Shown here: in pieces, positions 7,882-16,360 of the stretch
How positions within the stretch are numbered: position 1 is the first letter of the stretch
How the letters are laid out: each line of letters starts with the position of its first letter
NCBI RefSeq assembly: GCF_009857915.1
Contig: NZ_WWCM01000027.1
Location: 1-32,392 of the forward strand
Origin: Duganella qianjiadongensis
Lineage (GTDB): Bacteria > Pseudomonadota > Gammaproteobacteria > Burkholderiales > Burkholderiaceae_D
Direction of reading: 5' to 3'
Length of the DNA stretch: 32,392 bases
Made by a program: the position numbers and the translations under genes
The notes under the pieces: model-generated
The model's database searches: none
Told to the model about the DNA's origin: nothing
What the model saw: the letters and a program-made list of their open reading frames with translations, nothing else

Positions 7882-9027
7882 ATGAAGAAAATTATTGCGG
7901 CACTCGCTACCAGTGTCCTGATGCTGACCAACGCCGTTGCGCAAACCCTGCCGCCACCGAACATCGCCGCCCGCTCGTGGCTGCTGCTGGACGCCACCAG
8001 TGGCCAGATCATTGCTTCGCAAGATCCCAACGCCCGCATCGAACCAGCCTCGCTGACCAAGATCATGACGGCCTACGTCACCTTCGGCGCCCTGCGCGAC
8101 AAGAAGATCGACCTCAAGCAGATGGTCAACGTCTCGACCAAGGCATGGAAAGTTGATTCGAGCAGCTCGAAAATGTTCATCGACCCCGCTACCCCGGTCA
8201 GCATCAATGACCTGCTGTACGGCCTGATGGTGCAGTCCGGCAACGACGCTGCCGTGGCACTGGCCGAAGCCGTCGCCGGCGACGAAAGCGCTTTCGTGGT
8301 GATGATGAACAAGGAAGCCCAGCGCATGGGCCTGACCAACACCCACTTTGCCAACCCGCACGGACTGCCTAGCCCGGAAAACTATTCCACCGCGCAGGAT
8401 CTGTCGATACTGGCCAAGCGCGTGATTCTGGACTTCCCCGAGTTCTACAAGATCGACTCGGTGAAAAGCTTCACCTACAACAAGATCACCCAGCCTAACC
8501 GTAACCGCCTGCTGTGGCTGGACCCTACCGTGGACGGCATGAAGACGGGCCACACGGAAGCGGCCGGCTACTGCATGATCGCCTCGGCCCACCGTCCTAA
8601 CGGCGCCAACGAACGCCGCCTGATCTCCGTGGTGCTGGGCACCTCGTCCGACCAGTCGCGCACGCAGGAAAGCCAGAAGCTGCTGAACTGGGGCTTCCAG
8701 AACTTCGATACGGTCAAGCTGTACTCCAAGGGGCAGGCCATTGCGACGCCGGAAATCTGGAAAGGTTCGCACAGCAGCGTGAAAATCGGCTTCACCAATG
8801 ACGTACTGGTGACGGTACCGAAAGGCGTGGCAGCGAAAATGAAACCGCTGCTGGAGCGTAAAGACCCGCTGGTGGCACCGCTGGCCGAAAACAGCCGCGT
8901 CGGTACACTGAAGATGATGGTAGACGGCAAGCCGCTGCTGGAACTGCCGGTAGTCGCGCTGGAAACCGTCGATCAGGCTTCCATCTTTGGCCGCGCCTGG
9001 GACTCGCTGCGTCTCTGGATGAAGTAA
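7882..9027 (+). CDS. D-alanyl-D-alanine carboxypeptidase, PBP5/6 (DacA/DacC) family
   Basis: This 381-residue periplasmic enzyme trims the terminal D-Ala from peptidoglycan pentapeptides. A signal peptide spans about residues 1-20, with likely cleavage after AVA. The three penicillin-binding motifs are present: SLTK at 57-60 (nucleophile Ser57), SGN at 119-121 and KTG at 221-223. The C-terminal PBP5_C beta domain covers about 275-365 and the last residues (SIFGRAWDSLRLWMK) form the amphipathic membrane anchor. The length matches PBP5/PBP6. A TATAAT lies at 7803-7808, about 74 nt upstream, but no good -35 accompanies it. The downstream neighbour is not ybeD/lipB, as is common in Burkholderiales. 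Confidence 0.93.
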   Translation: MKKIIAALATSVLMLTNAVAQTLPPPNIAARSWLLLDATSGQIIASQDPNARIEPASLTKIMTAYVTFGALRDKKIDLKQMVNVSTKAWKVDSSSSKMFIDPATPVSINDLLYGLMVQSGNDAAVALAEAVAGDESAFVVMMNKEAQRMGLTNTHFANPHGLPSPENYSTAQDLSILAKRVILDFPEFYKIDSVKSFTYNKITQPNRNRLLWLDPTVDGMKTGHTEAAGYCMIASAHRPNGANERRLISVVLGTSSDQSRTQESQKLLNWGFQNFDTVKLYSKGQAIATPEIWKGSHSSVKIGFTNDVLVTVPKGVAAKMKPLLERKDPLVAPLAENSRVGTLKMMVDGKPLLELPVVALETVDQASIFGRAWDSLRLWMK

Positions 9028-9040
9028 TGCAACTAGCAGA

Positions 9041-9064
9041 ACGGGCGGTCTGCTGAGCGCCCGT
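9041..9064. terminator. hairpin between convergent dac and EAL-HDOD genes
   Basis: A perfect 7-bp inverted repeat (9041-9047 / 9058-9064, ACGGGCG type, 10-nt loop) lies between two convergent genes. No T-tract follows on either strand, so intrinsic termination is uncertain. A second 6-bp repeat (AGCAGA/TCTGCT) overlaps it. Confidence 0.35.
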
Positions 9065-9082
9065 GCCCTAACTGGCGGCTGG

Positions 9083-10381
9083 CTAGCTGGCCGCCGCCGT
9101 GTGGTGCAGCGCTTCCTGCGCCCAGTGAAAGGCAGCCTGACCGGCCTGCGTCAGCTGGTCGGCGTCGAGCCCCATACGGCCAGCCAGTTCCAGCGCACGC
9201 TCCACCTTGTCGCGCTCGAACAGCAGCGCCAGCATCAGATACGGCCCGTACGGCCCGCGATTTTCCAGCAGCACTTCGCGCACTTCCTCCGATAGCTGCA
9301 TACTTCCCACCAGCTGTGCCATCGGCACCCCCATCAGCACATCGAACAGCGACAGCATCCCTACCAGGAACAGCTCATCGCGCTGCGGCGCAGGCAGGTG
9401 GCTGCAGGTTTCCAGAAAACGGGCGCGCGTCAGCGCCACTTCCAGCAGCGATTCGTCGCGCGCCTGATGTTCGCTGGCGCCCAGCCGGAACATGGAAACC
9501 GTCAGCGCCCGGTACAGCTGGTTACGGCCCAGTACCAGAAACGCCTGCTGCAGACTGGTTACCTGCGTGCCCAGCCCGTTGGCTGGCGCATTGGCCCATT
9601 GCAGCAGCTGATAAGTCATGCCGGGATCGCGCTTGACCACATCGATCAGGGCAGGCAGTTCGGCTTCCGTGCGCAGCAGATTGAGCAGCTCAATCGACGT
9701 CATGCGGCTCTGGTCGACTTTGGCCTGGCTGTCGGCTTCATCGCGCGTGGTCAGGAAAGGCCCCATGAAATAGTCGCAGCCCCACGACAAACACATGCGC
9801 TGCTCGTTCCAGGATTCCAGCCCGTCCACACACAGCTTGAGCGCAGGATAGCGCTGGCGCAGCTGCTTGATCAGCGCCTGGAACGCCGGCAGGCTATGTT
9901 CATTCAGGTACAGCAGCACCATATCGCACAGCGCCAGCAAAGGAGCTTCCTCGGCCGCCAGCGTCACGCCGCGCAGGGCCAGCTGGGCACCGCTCTCGCG
10001 CAAGGCGCCCATGCGGCCCGCCAGCTGTTCGGCCGGCAGTTCGCTGTGGCGGCGATCCAGCAGAAATACCGTATGCGCTGCCAGCAGCGGCAGATGGCGG
10101 CCAAACGTCACCGCCGGCACCAGCGCCAGCCGCTGGGCGGCAAACTCTGGTACGCGGGCTTCCTGCAGTGCCTCCACCATGGCAGTTTCGCCCAGCGGCG
10201 CACCGTGCTGGCGCGCTACGGCATGGAAGCGGTAACCGCACAGGCGGTGACGCTGGTCTATGATCTCCGCCCTGACCACCACGGGCATGGCAGCCAGCGG
10301 GCGCGACGGCACCGCGACGGCCTGCGCCACTGGCGCCGCAACCGCGGGCGCAGCGCCCAGCCAGCGCTTGAACAACGACAT
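9083..10381 (-). CDS. degenerate-EAL + HDOD signalling protein (YuxH type)
   Basis: This 432-residue protein has an N-terminal EAL-like fold without the catalytic residues (about 45-225) and a C-terminal HDOD domain (about 225-420; EAELPALIDVVKRDPGMTYQLLQWAN). The architecture is that of YuxH/CdgJ-type proteins, which regulate motility or c-di-GMP responses by protein contacts rather than catalysis. The ATG at 10381 (MSLFKRW) is preferred; an in-frame GTG at 10399 would add six residues. The first ~40 residues are Ala/Pro-rich. It is convergent with the carboxypeptidase gene and divergent from the aldo/keto reductase gene. No EAL or HD metal-binding motif is seen, so catalysis is unlikely. 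Confidence 0.85.
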   Translation of the reverse strand: MSLFKRWLGAAPAVAAPVAQAVAVPSRPLAAMPVVVRAEIIDQRHRLCGYRFHAVARQHGAPLGETAMVEALQEARVPEFAAQRLALVPAVTFGRHLPLLAAHTVFLLDRRHSELPAEQLAGRMGALRESGAQLALRGVTLAAEEAPLLALCDMVLLYLNEHSLPAFQALIKQLRQRYPALKLCVDGLESWNEQRMCLSWGCDYFMGPFLTTRDEADSQAKVDQSRMTSIELLNLLRTEAELPALIDVVKRDPGMTYQLLQWANAPANGLGTQVTSLQQAFLVLGRNQLYRALTVSMFRLGASEHQARDESLLEVALTRARFLETCSHLPAPQRDELFLVGMLSLFDVLMGVPMAQLVGSMQLSEEVREVLLENRGPYGPYLMLALLFERDKVERALELAGRMGLDADQLTQAGQAAFHWAQEALHHTAAAS

Positions 10382-10514
10382 GATTCCCACTACGCGCACT
10401 CCATCCTCATCATCCCCCGCTACGATCCAGCCCTGATGATACAGGCAAACTACTAGCTACAAGTCAGATCGACAACTTTCCATCGTTCGATGTAATAAAG
10501 TTACAGCGGCTCGG

Positions 10515-10520
10515 TATAAT
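10515..10520 (+). promoter_or_regulatory. candidate -10 for the aldo/keto reductase gene
   Basis: A perfect TATAAT lies 30 bases before the start codon. The sequence at -35 is poor, so an activator or an alternative sigma factor may be needed. The other strand of this 168-bp gap carries the start of the EAL-HDOD gene. Confidence 0.4.
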
Positions 10521-10549
10521 GGCTGCCTGATTTTCTACTAAGGCCTGCC

Positions 10550-11476
10550 ATGTCCCCAGCCCAGTCGCACCCGCTGTCCTGTCCTGCCAGTCTGACCCGC
10601 AAAGACGGCCTCACCCTGTCCCGCATCGTGGCCGGCATGTGGCGCATGCAGGAGTGGAACCTCACGCCGCAGCAGCGCCTGCGCCTGATCGAACAGTGTC
10701 TGGAACTGGGCGTGAGCAGCTTTGACCACGCCGACATCTACGGTGATTATGGCGTAGAAGCGCTGTTCGGCGAAGCGCTGGCTTTGCAGCCGGGCCTGCG
10801 CCAGCGCATGCAGCTGGTCAGCAAATGCGGCATCAAGCTGGTCAATCCGGCCCGCCCCGAGCACACTATCCAGCATTACGATACCAGCGCCAGCCACATT
10901 ACTGCATCAGTCGAGCAGTCGCTGCGCAATCTGGGCACCGACCATCTTGATCTATTACTGATACACCGCCCTGATCCGCTGATGGATTTCGACGTCATCG
11001 CCGACACCTTCCATGCGCTGCGTCAGGCTGGCAAGGTAGGCCATTTCGGCGTTTCCAACTTCAGCCGCCACCAGTTCGAGTGCCTGAACCGGCGCATAGC
11101 CCTCACCACCAATCAGGTGGAATTCTCGCCGCTGCATGTGGACCCGATGTTCGACGAGAGCTTGGACGGCCTGCAGGATCTGGGCGTCGCACCGATGATC
11201 TGGTCGCCGCTGGCCGGTGGCCGTCTGTTCAGCAACAACGATGCTGCCGGCCAGCGCGTGCGCGCCGCCATCGAACAGGTTGCCGCCGAATTGCAGCAGC
11301 CGTTTGCCAGCGTGGTATTTGCGTGGATTATGCAGCTGCCGTCGCGCCCCATTCCGCTCACGGGCACAGGCCGCATCAGCGCGATAGCCGAAGCCGTGCA
11401 GGCGACTCAGTTCAGCCTGAGCCGCAGCCAGTGGTTCACCATCCTGCGTGCGGCACGGGGTCATGAAGTGGCCTGA
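10550..11476 (+). CDS. aldo/keto reductase (YdhF-like)
   Basis: This 308-residue cytoplasmic oxidoreductase belongs to the NADPH-dependent aldo/keto reductase superfamily, closest in pattern to YdhF. Catalytic residues of the AKR tetrad are visible: Asp and Tyr in FDHADIYGDYG, Lys in SKCGIKL and His in LLLIHRPDPLMD. The NADP-binding end is in LTGTGRISAIAEA. The length is typical. The substrate is unknown; the family reduces aldehydes and ketones, and YdhF is a presumed detoxifying reductase. It is convergent with pssA, with only 15 bases between the stops. Confidence 0.9.
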   Translation: MSPAQSHPLSCPASLTRKDGLTLSRIVAGMWRMQEWNLTPQQRLRLIEQCLELGVSSFDHADIYGDYGVEALFGEALALQPGLRQRMQLVSKCGIKLVNPARPEHTIQHYDTSASHITASVEQSLRNLGTDHLDLLLIHRPDPLMDFDVIADTFHALRQAGKVGHFGVSNFSRHQFECLNRRIALTTNQVEFSPLHVDPMFDESLDGLQDLGVAPMIWSPLAGGRLFSNNDAAGQRVRAAIEQVAAELQQPFASVVFAWIMQLPSRPIPLTGTGRISAIAEAVQATQFSLSRSQWFTILRAARGHEVA

Positions 11477-11491
11477 AGCGAGCGCCTTGCT

Positions 11492-12271
11492 TTAATCGTG
11501 GAAAATCTGAGGCGGCGCAATGCCGCGCCAGCCCTGCTGCCAGGCTAGATTCAGCGCCAGCGTGAGGGCGATGTAGACGGCGAAGAACAGGGCAAAATAC
11601 AAGGCCTGCAGCCACACCAGCAGGCCCAGATTGAGCACCAGTAGCACCAGTGCCAGCGTGCTTTTCTTCTGCTTCGAGCTGGGGAAACGCACCGTGGACA
11701 CCATCAGGCTGCCCACGGCAAACAGCAGCGCCACCACCAGCCCGCCATGCAGCGCCGTCACCGGCGGCTGCGGCCACGCCACCACCACCGAGGCCACGCA
11801 GGCAGCACCAGCCGTAATCGGCATGCCGACGAAGTAGCGCGGGTCGGTCCGTCCCACGTTGACGTTAAAGCGCGCCAGCCGCAAGGCGCCGCAAGCCACA
11901 AAGAAGAAACTGGCAATGCCGCCCAGACGCAGCAGCGTGGGCTGCTCGGCGCCCAGTTGCACAAAGCCATAGCAGTACAGCAGCAAGCCGGGGGCACAGC
12001 CGAAGTTCATCACGTCGGCGATGGAATCGAGCTGCATGCCGAATTCGGAGGTGGTGTTGGTGGCCCGTGCCACCATGCCGTCGAGCGCATCGAACACGCC
12101 GGCCAGCACCAGCAGAATGGCGGCCAGACGGTAGTCCTGTGCGGCGCCGATGCGGGCATTATCGACAGAGATCACGATGCTGCCGAAGCCGCAGGCGATC
12201 GACATCAGCGTCACCATGCTGGGCAGGGCAAATTTGGCGCGCTGCACGCGCGCGTGATGGTGTGGTTTCAA
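11492..12271 (-). CDS. pssA: CDP-diacylglycerol--serine O-phosphatidyltransferase
   Basis: This integral membrane enzyme joins CDP-diacylglycerol and serine to make phosphatidylserine, the precursor of phosphatidylethanolamine. The CDP-alcohol phosphotransferase motif D-x2-DG-x2-AR-x8-G-x3-D-x3-D is complete in FDALDGMVAR and EFGMQLDSIADV. Six or so membrane segments follow from residue 17 onward. The product is about 259 residues. The start at 12271 is a TTG; an in-frame GTG at 12247 would shorten the His-rich N-terminus, so the start is uncertain. A hairpin with a T-run lies 15 bases upstream on the same strand. The phospholipid-making role contrasts with the lipid-moving operon at 2-5.6 kb, but there is no direct link. 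Confidence 0.9.
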   Translation of the reverse strand: MKPHHHARVQRAKFALPSMVTLMSIACGFGSIVISVDNARIGAAQDYRLAAILLVLAGVFDALDGMVARATNTTSEFGMQLDSIADVMNFGCAPGLLLYCYGFVQLGAEQPTLLRLGGIASFFFVACGALRLARFNVNVGRTDPRYFVGMPITAGAACVASVVVAWPQPPVTALHGGLVVALLFAVGSLMVSTVRFPSSKQKKSTLALVLLVLNLGLLVWLQALYFALFFAVYIALTLALNLAWQQGWRGIAPPQIFHD

Positions 12272-12285
12272 AGCAATTTATCCGG

Positions 12286-12306
12286 AAAAAACCGGGCATC
12301 GCCCGG
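12286..12306 (-). terminator. intrinsic-terminator-like hairpin directly upstream of pssA
   Basis: On the minus strand, CCGGGC-GAT-GCCCGG (12306-12292) is followed by six T residues (12291-12286). It sits 15 bases before the pssA start on pssA's own strand, so it cannot be the terminator of pssA. It could act as an attenuator, or stop transcripts antisense to the Hpt gene. Confidence 0.55.
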
Positions 12307-12373
12307 GCAAGCGCCATTCTACCCCGAGCAGCCCCCCGGACTACCCTGCTTTCAAATTGAAATCTGGCATAAA

Positions 12374-12997
12374 ATGACAGCCAGCATTCCTGATCAACCA
12401 CCGAGCCTGCCGCCTGCCATGATGACTCCTGACACCGACGTACTCGATACCGGTACCGGTCTGCAGCAACTGATGGGCGACCGCGCCCTCTACCAGCAGA
12501 TCCTGCAGCGTTTTCGCCTGCGCTATCGGGATGCGCCGGCACAGGCCCGTGCCGCATGGGCTGCGGGCGATCCGGTGGTAGCGGCGCGCATCGCCCATAC
12601 GCTCAAGGGCGCGGCCGGAATGATAGGTGCGCGCCAGGTGGCCCGTCTGGCCCATGCACTCGAAAGCGCCAGCAACGACAGCCTGCTGGCGGCACTGGAA
12701 GCTGCGCTGCAGGCCTTGCTGGTGCAGATAGAAGTGGTGTTGCGGGAGGATGATGCCAAGACGACGCCGGCACCGTATGCGGCTACCCACATGCCGACGT
12801 CGATGGCGCTGGTGCAGCATCTGGCCAGCCTGCTCGACGTCGGTGATGGTGCTGCCGTCGATCTGGTGGAACGGTCGGCTGAAGCGCTCAGCCACACGCT
12901 GGGCAAGCCGTGCTACGAGGCGCTAAGGGAACAGGTGCTGCAGTTCGACTACGAGGCAGCGCTGGCCCTGCTGCCGGCCGACGCTCTGCTGCCCTAA
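12374..12997 (+). CDS. stand-alone Hpt-domain phosphotransfer protein
   Basis: This protein of about 207 residues carries a histidine phosphotransfer (Hpt) domain around residues 30-125. The phospho-accepting site is in AHTLKGAAGMIGA, with His75, matching HxLKGxxxxxG. The C-terminal ~85 residues are helical and have no recognised domain; they may be a second degenerate bundle. Hpt proteins relay phosphate between receivers in His-Asp-His-Asp chains. The nearby kinase is not a hybrid, so a partner receiver could be one of those at 15.7-18.5 kb. The ATG at 12374 is used here; an ATG at 12420 is a plausible alternative, since neither has a clear Shine-Dalgarno. The upstream reading frame on this strand is only a shadow of pssA. 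Confidence 0.8.
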   Translation: MTASIPDQPPSLPPAMMTPDTDVLDTGTGLQQLMGDRALYQQILQRFRLRYRDAPAQARAAWAAGDPVVAARIAHTLKGAAGMIGARQVARLAHALESASNDSLLAALEAALQALLVQIEVVLREDDAKTTPAPYAATHMPTSMALVQHLASLLDVGDGAAVDLVERSAEALSHTLGKPCYEALREQVLQFDYEAALALLPADALLP

Positions 12998-13200
12998 CGC
13001 GTATATTCCTTTTCCTCGTCAAACGCATCGGCACACTCCTTGTCGCAGAAGCGGCGCACATTATCGAGCGGTTTGTCGCAATACCAGCACGCCCCTTTAG
13101 GCGGCAAGGCCTGACGGGCGCGCAAGGGCGCCGGCGCGGCGGCCGCAGCAGACGGCACACCGGTGTTGTCATCCTGTACGCTCTCTTGTATCGGATCCAC
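12994..13200 (-). CDS. small zinc-ribbon protein (DUF2116-like)
   Basis: This 68-residue protein has an Ala/Pro-rich N-terminal half and a compact C-terminal Cys cluster: CWYCDKPLDNVRRFCDKEC, the Cys2-Cys2 pattern of a zinc ribbon. It then ends in an acidic tail. The start is a GTG with a strong Shine-Dalgarno (AAAGGAGG) five bases upstream, which decides the start despite the rare codon. Its stop shares bases with the stop of the convergent Hpt gene (CTAA). The family is small and of unknown function, possibly nucleic-acid or protein binding. No operon partner is seen on this strand. Confidence 0.78.
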   Translation of the reverse strand: MDPIQESVQDDNTGVPSAAAAAPAPLRARQALPPKGACWYCDKPLDNVRRFCDKECADAFDEEKEYTR

Positions 13201-13504
13201 GATCGCCTCCTTTCCAGGGCCGTGCTCAGGTCAACGTTGCAAGATTACTTCAGCGGAATAACACGTGCATGAGAATTCTCAAGCGAGTCATGATAGCAGG
13301 TTCATTCCGGCTGTCTGTGGCGCTAGCCCACCGGAATCAAGGCTGAGAATGCGGAAAGCGGGCTGGTCCGAATGAGGAAATATTTTTTTATTAAAAAGCC
13401 GGAATTGATAGTGCGGCGCATGTACCACGCTTGCAAACACTAAGTTGTGACGTACGGCAATCTTCAATACAATCGACAGCGCCTGTTCCCCCTCCGTGCG
13501 CCCG
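13201..13504. promoter_or_regulatory. divergent control region before the histidine kinase gene
   Basis: This 304-bp gap between the zinc-ribbon gene and the kinase gene holds the promoter given separately, a perfect 12-bp palindrome (TGAGAATTCTCA, 13270-13281) and an A/T-rich stretch at about 13381-13395. No coding sequence was recognised. The palindrome could be an operator, but no regulator is assigned. Confidence 0.5.
13445..13473 (+). promoter_or_regulatory. sigma70-like promoter for the kinase operon
   Basis: TTGTGA (13445-13450), a 17-nt spacer and TACAAT (13468-13473) form a good sigma70-like promoter. Transcription would start near 13480, 25 bases before the kinase ATG. Confidence 0.65.
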
Positions 13505-15688
13505 ATGACCGACCGCCCTGCCCAGCATTCCGCTCCGCCCAGTGTCCGCCGCGTGCTGACGCTGCTGGTGGCCGCCTGCATCGTACCCATCGTGCTGGTA
13601 CTGGCTGTGCTTATTATCAATTTCTACCGGCAGGAGGAAGCCCGGCTGGTAGAAAATACGCTCAATCATGCGCGCCATGTCAGCGCAGCCGCCGACCGCG
13701 AGGTGCGCAGTACCCAGCTGGCCCTGCAGGTGCTGGCCAGCTCCTATCTGCTGCATGAGCGCGATCTGCGTACTTTCCACGCGCGCATCAGCGCCGTGGT
13801 CGACAAGCTGCACGTCGATAGCATACTGCTGCTCGATCTCGATGGCCGCATCCTGCTCTCCACCCTGCGTCCATACGGCAGCGCGCTGCCGCAACTGACT
13901 GATCGCCCGCTGCTGCAGCGCACCCGCAGCACAGCCATGCCCGGTGTTTCCGGCATCTTTACGGGCCCGCTGGTCGGCCAGCCCATCGTCACCATTGCCG
14001 TCCCCGTCATCGAAAACGGCAAAGTGGTGATGAGCCTGAATGCCACGGTGACGCCGGCCACGCTGCAACCGCTGCTGTTCGAACAGAAGTTTCCCGAGAG
14101 CTGGCGCGCCGGCATCGTCGACCAGCAGTTCCGCATCATCACACGCAGCCATGACATGGCCAGGCTGGCGGGCCAGCAGCTTCCGGCCGAACTGCGCCAG
14201 CCGCTGTCGCGCGAGCGCGAATCGGCGTTCGACTCCTACACGCTGGAAGGCAAGCGTTCGCTGTTCGTCTACCATCGCTCGCCGCAAACGGGCTGGACAG
14301 CTATCCTGGGCATCCCCCACGACGAACTGACCGCGCCGCTGCAGCGCAGCCTGTTCTGGCTGATTACCCTCAGCGTGATTGCACTGGCACTAGGCAGCAC
14401 CTGCGCCCTATGGCTGGCGCGCCGCGTCACCCGTTCCATCCAGGCCCTGATCGCGCCCGCACTGGCCGTGGGACAGGCCGTACCGCTGCCCCTGCCGCGG
14501 CTGTACTTCAGCGAAGCACGCGAACTGGGGCAGGCGCTGCAGATCGCTGCGCGCGACCTGCAACGGGCCCGCGCCGACAGTTCCGAAAGCGAGCAGCGCC
14601 TGGCACTGGCGGCACGGGCAGCCCATCTGGGCATCTGGACGCGCGACTTGCGCCAGCAGCAGATCTGGGTGTCGCAAGCCTGGCGCGAGCTGTTCGGCTT
14701 TAATGCCGAGCAGCCCATCACACTGGATGACCTGCTGGCACGGGTGCATCCGGCCGACCGCCAGCATGTGCAGCGCACGCTCGACAGCACGCTGTATGGC
14801 GCCACCCGCTACGACATGGAATTCCGCATCGAACTGGCCAGCGGCTGCCAGCGCTGGATCAGCTCGCACGGCAGCGTAGAGTTCGACCGCCATCAGCGTC
14901 CCACGCTGGTACGCGGCGTATCGCTCGACATTACCAGCCGCAAACAGGCCGAACTCGATCTGCAGCAGAAACAGAAAGAAGTGACCCATCTGGCGCGGGT
15001 GGCCATGCTGGGCGAGCTGTCGGGCGCACTGGCCCACGAACTGAACCAGCCGCTCACGGCCATCCTCAGCAATGCGCAGGCGGCCCAGCGCTTCCTTGGC
15101 CAGCCTGCGCCCGATCTGGCCGAAGTACAGGAAATCCTCAACGACATCGCCAGCGAAGACCAGCGAGCCGGCGCCATCATTGCCCGCCTGCGCAGCCTGT
15201 TCGGCAAACATGATGCCCAGCGCCAGCGCATCAGCGCGCAAAGTCTGATCGACAGCGTGCAACACCTGATCAGCAACGACCTGATCCATCAGCGCCTGAC
15301 TCTGCGTACCGAGCTGTGCAAAGAAACCCTGACGCTGGAAGCCGATCCCGTACAGCTGCAGCAGGTGCTGCTCAATCTGCTGATGAATGCCTGCGACGCG
15401 CAAAGCCAGCAGATTGAGCACAGCAACCTGATCGTGCTGCGCAGCGCCCGCGTGGGCCAGACGCTACAGCTGAGTATCAGCGATAGCGGCGGCGGCATTC
15501 CCGCCGAAGCGCTGGAACAGATCTTCACCCCGTTCTACACCACCAAAGCGCGCGGCATGGGACTGGGCCTGTCCATCTGCCGCAGCATAGTCGACGCCCA
15601 CGGCGGCCGGCTCTGGGCAGAAAACAACAGCCACGGCGGTGCCACCTTCCACCTGCGCCTGCCGCTGGCCGAGGCGGCCCAGCCATGA
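13505..15688 (+). CDS. membrane sensor histidine kinase with Cache-like, PAS and HisKA/HATPase domains
   Basis: This 727-residue sensor kinase has a first membrane helix at about 17-40 and a periplasmic sensor of about 240 residues resembling a double-Cache domain (ILLLDLDGRILLSTLRP, then AVPVIENGKVVMSLN). A second membrane helix lies near 283-305, a PAS domain of the PAS_3 type near 362-480, then a HisKA dimerisation domain. The phospho-His is His511 in ALAHELNQPLTAIL. The HATPase N-box (NLLMNACDAQ), G1 (DSGGGIP) and G2 (GMGLGLS) motifs are intact. The H-box type is that of FixL/DctB-like kinases. The product overlaps its response regulator by four bases (ATGA), a clear cognate pairing. The ATG at 13505 is preferred over the GTG at 13496. 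The signal it senses is unknown. Confidence 0.92.
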   Translation: MTDRPAQHSAPPSVRRVLTLLVAACIVPIVLVLAVLIINFYRQEEARLVENTLNHARHVSAAADREVRSTQLALQVLASSYLLHERDLRTFHARISAVVDKLHVDSILLLDLDGRILLSTLRPYGSALPQLTDRPLLQRTRSTAMPGVSGIFTGPLVGQPIVTIAVPVIENGKVVMSLNATVTPATLQPLLFEQKFPESWRAGIVDQQFRIITRSHDMARLAGQQLPAELRQPLSRERESAFDSYTLEGKRSLFVYHRSPQTGWTAILGIPHDELTAPLQRSLFWLITLSVIALALGSTCALWLARRVTRSIQALIAPALAVGQAVPLPLPRLYFSEARELGQALQIAARDLQRARADSSESEQRLALAARAAHLGIWTRDLRQQQIWVSQAWRELFGFNAEQPITLDDLLARVHPADRQHVQRTLDSTLYGATRYDMEFRIELASGCQRWISSHGSVEFDRHQRPTLVRGVSLDITSRKQAELDLQQKQKEVTHLARVAMLGELSGALAHELNQPLTAILSNAQAAQRFLGQPAPDLAEVQEILNDIASEDQRAGAIIARLRSLFGKHDAQRQRISAQSLIDSVQHLISNDLIHQRLTLRTELCKETLTLEADPVQLQQVLLNLLMNACDAQSQQIEHSNLIVLRSARVGQTLQLSISDSGGGIPAEALEQIFTPFYTTKARGMGLGLSICRSIVDAHGGRLWAENNSHGGATFHLRLPLAEAAQP

Positions 15689-16296
15689 GCAGCGCCATGC
15701 AGATCTATCTGGTGGATGACCAGCCGGCCATCCTCAAGGCGCTCACCCGGCTGCTCAATTCGGCCGGTTATGCGGTGCAGAGTTTTGCCAGCGCCAGCGC
15801 GTTTCTCGGCACTGTAGACGCGCAGGCGCAAGGCTGTCTGATCCTCGATCTGGCCATGCCGGAAATGAACGGACTGGCGCTGCAGCAGGCGCTGGGCGAA
15901 CGCGCCAGCCTGCTGCCGGTAATCTTCCTCACCGGTCAGGGCGATATCGAAACGGGCGTACGCGCCATGAAGCTGGGCGCCGCCGACTTCCTCACCAAAC
16001 CGGTCGATGCGGAGCGTCTGCTCGCTGCTGTCGAGCAGGCCTGCGCCAGCAACCGCCGCGCGCACGACGCCGATCTGGAACTGACGGCCATCCGCCAGCG
16101 CCTGGCCACCCTCACGCCGCGCGAAACGGAAGTACTGGACCTGATTATCGAAGGTCTGCTGAACAAACAGGTGGCCGCGACACTGGGCGCGGCCGAAAAA
16201 ACCATCAAGGTGCACCGCGCCCGCGTCATGGCCAAGATGGAAGTGCGTTCGCTGGCTGCGCTGGTGCGCATGGTGGACCGGGTGCGCCAGAGCTAG
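15685..16296 (+). CDS. FixJ/NarL-type response regulator
   Basis: This 203-residue transcription factor has an N-terminal receiver domain, with the phospho-acceptor Asp55 in LILDLAMPEMNG and the signalling Lys in TKPVD, and a C-terminal LuxR-type helix-turn-helix at about 144-190 (LTPRETEVLDLIIEGLLNKQVA...TIKVHRARVMAKM). It is the cognate output of the overlapping kinase gene. The target promoters are unknown; the palindrome at 13270-13281 is a possible autoregulatory site, which is inference. A 64-base gap separates it from the next regulator. Confidence 0.93.
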   Translation: MSSAMQIYLVDDQPAILKALTRLLNSAGYAVQSFASASAFLGTVDAQAQGCLILDLAMPEMNGLALQQALGERASLLPVIFLTGQGDIETGVRAMKLGAADFLTKPVDAERLLAAVEQACASNRRAHDADLELTAIRQRLATLTPRETEVLDLIIEGLLNKQVAATLGAAEKTIKVHRARVMAKMEVRSLAALVRMVDRVRQS

Positions 16297-16360
16297 CCAG
16301 CCGGCGCTGTAGGCCCAAAGTCCCATAGGCAGCTGGCCGGCAGAAGGCTAACGTGGCTTT

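Noticed and set aside
6625..8772. Long minus-strand frame (715 codons) over the VanZ, ferredoxin, hydrolase and carboxypeptidase genes
   Set aside because: It is the antisense of four recognisable genes, has no domain of its own, and its composition (His/Gln-rich) is typical of a GC-rich shadow frame.
9398..10456. Plus-strand frame of 352 codons opposite the EAL-HDOD gene
   Set aside because: It is antisense to a gene with clear HDOD similarity and is rich in Arg/Gln/His without recognisable motifs.
11747..12373. Upstream extension of the Hpt reading frame
   Set aside because: It runs antisense through pssA. The Hpt domain begins well after 12374.
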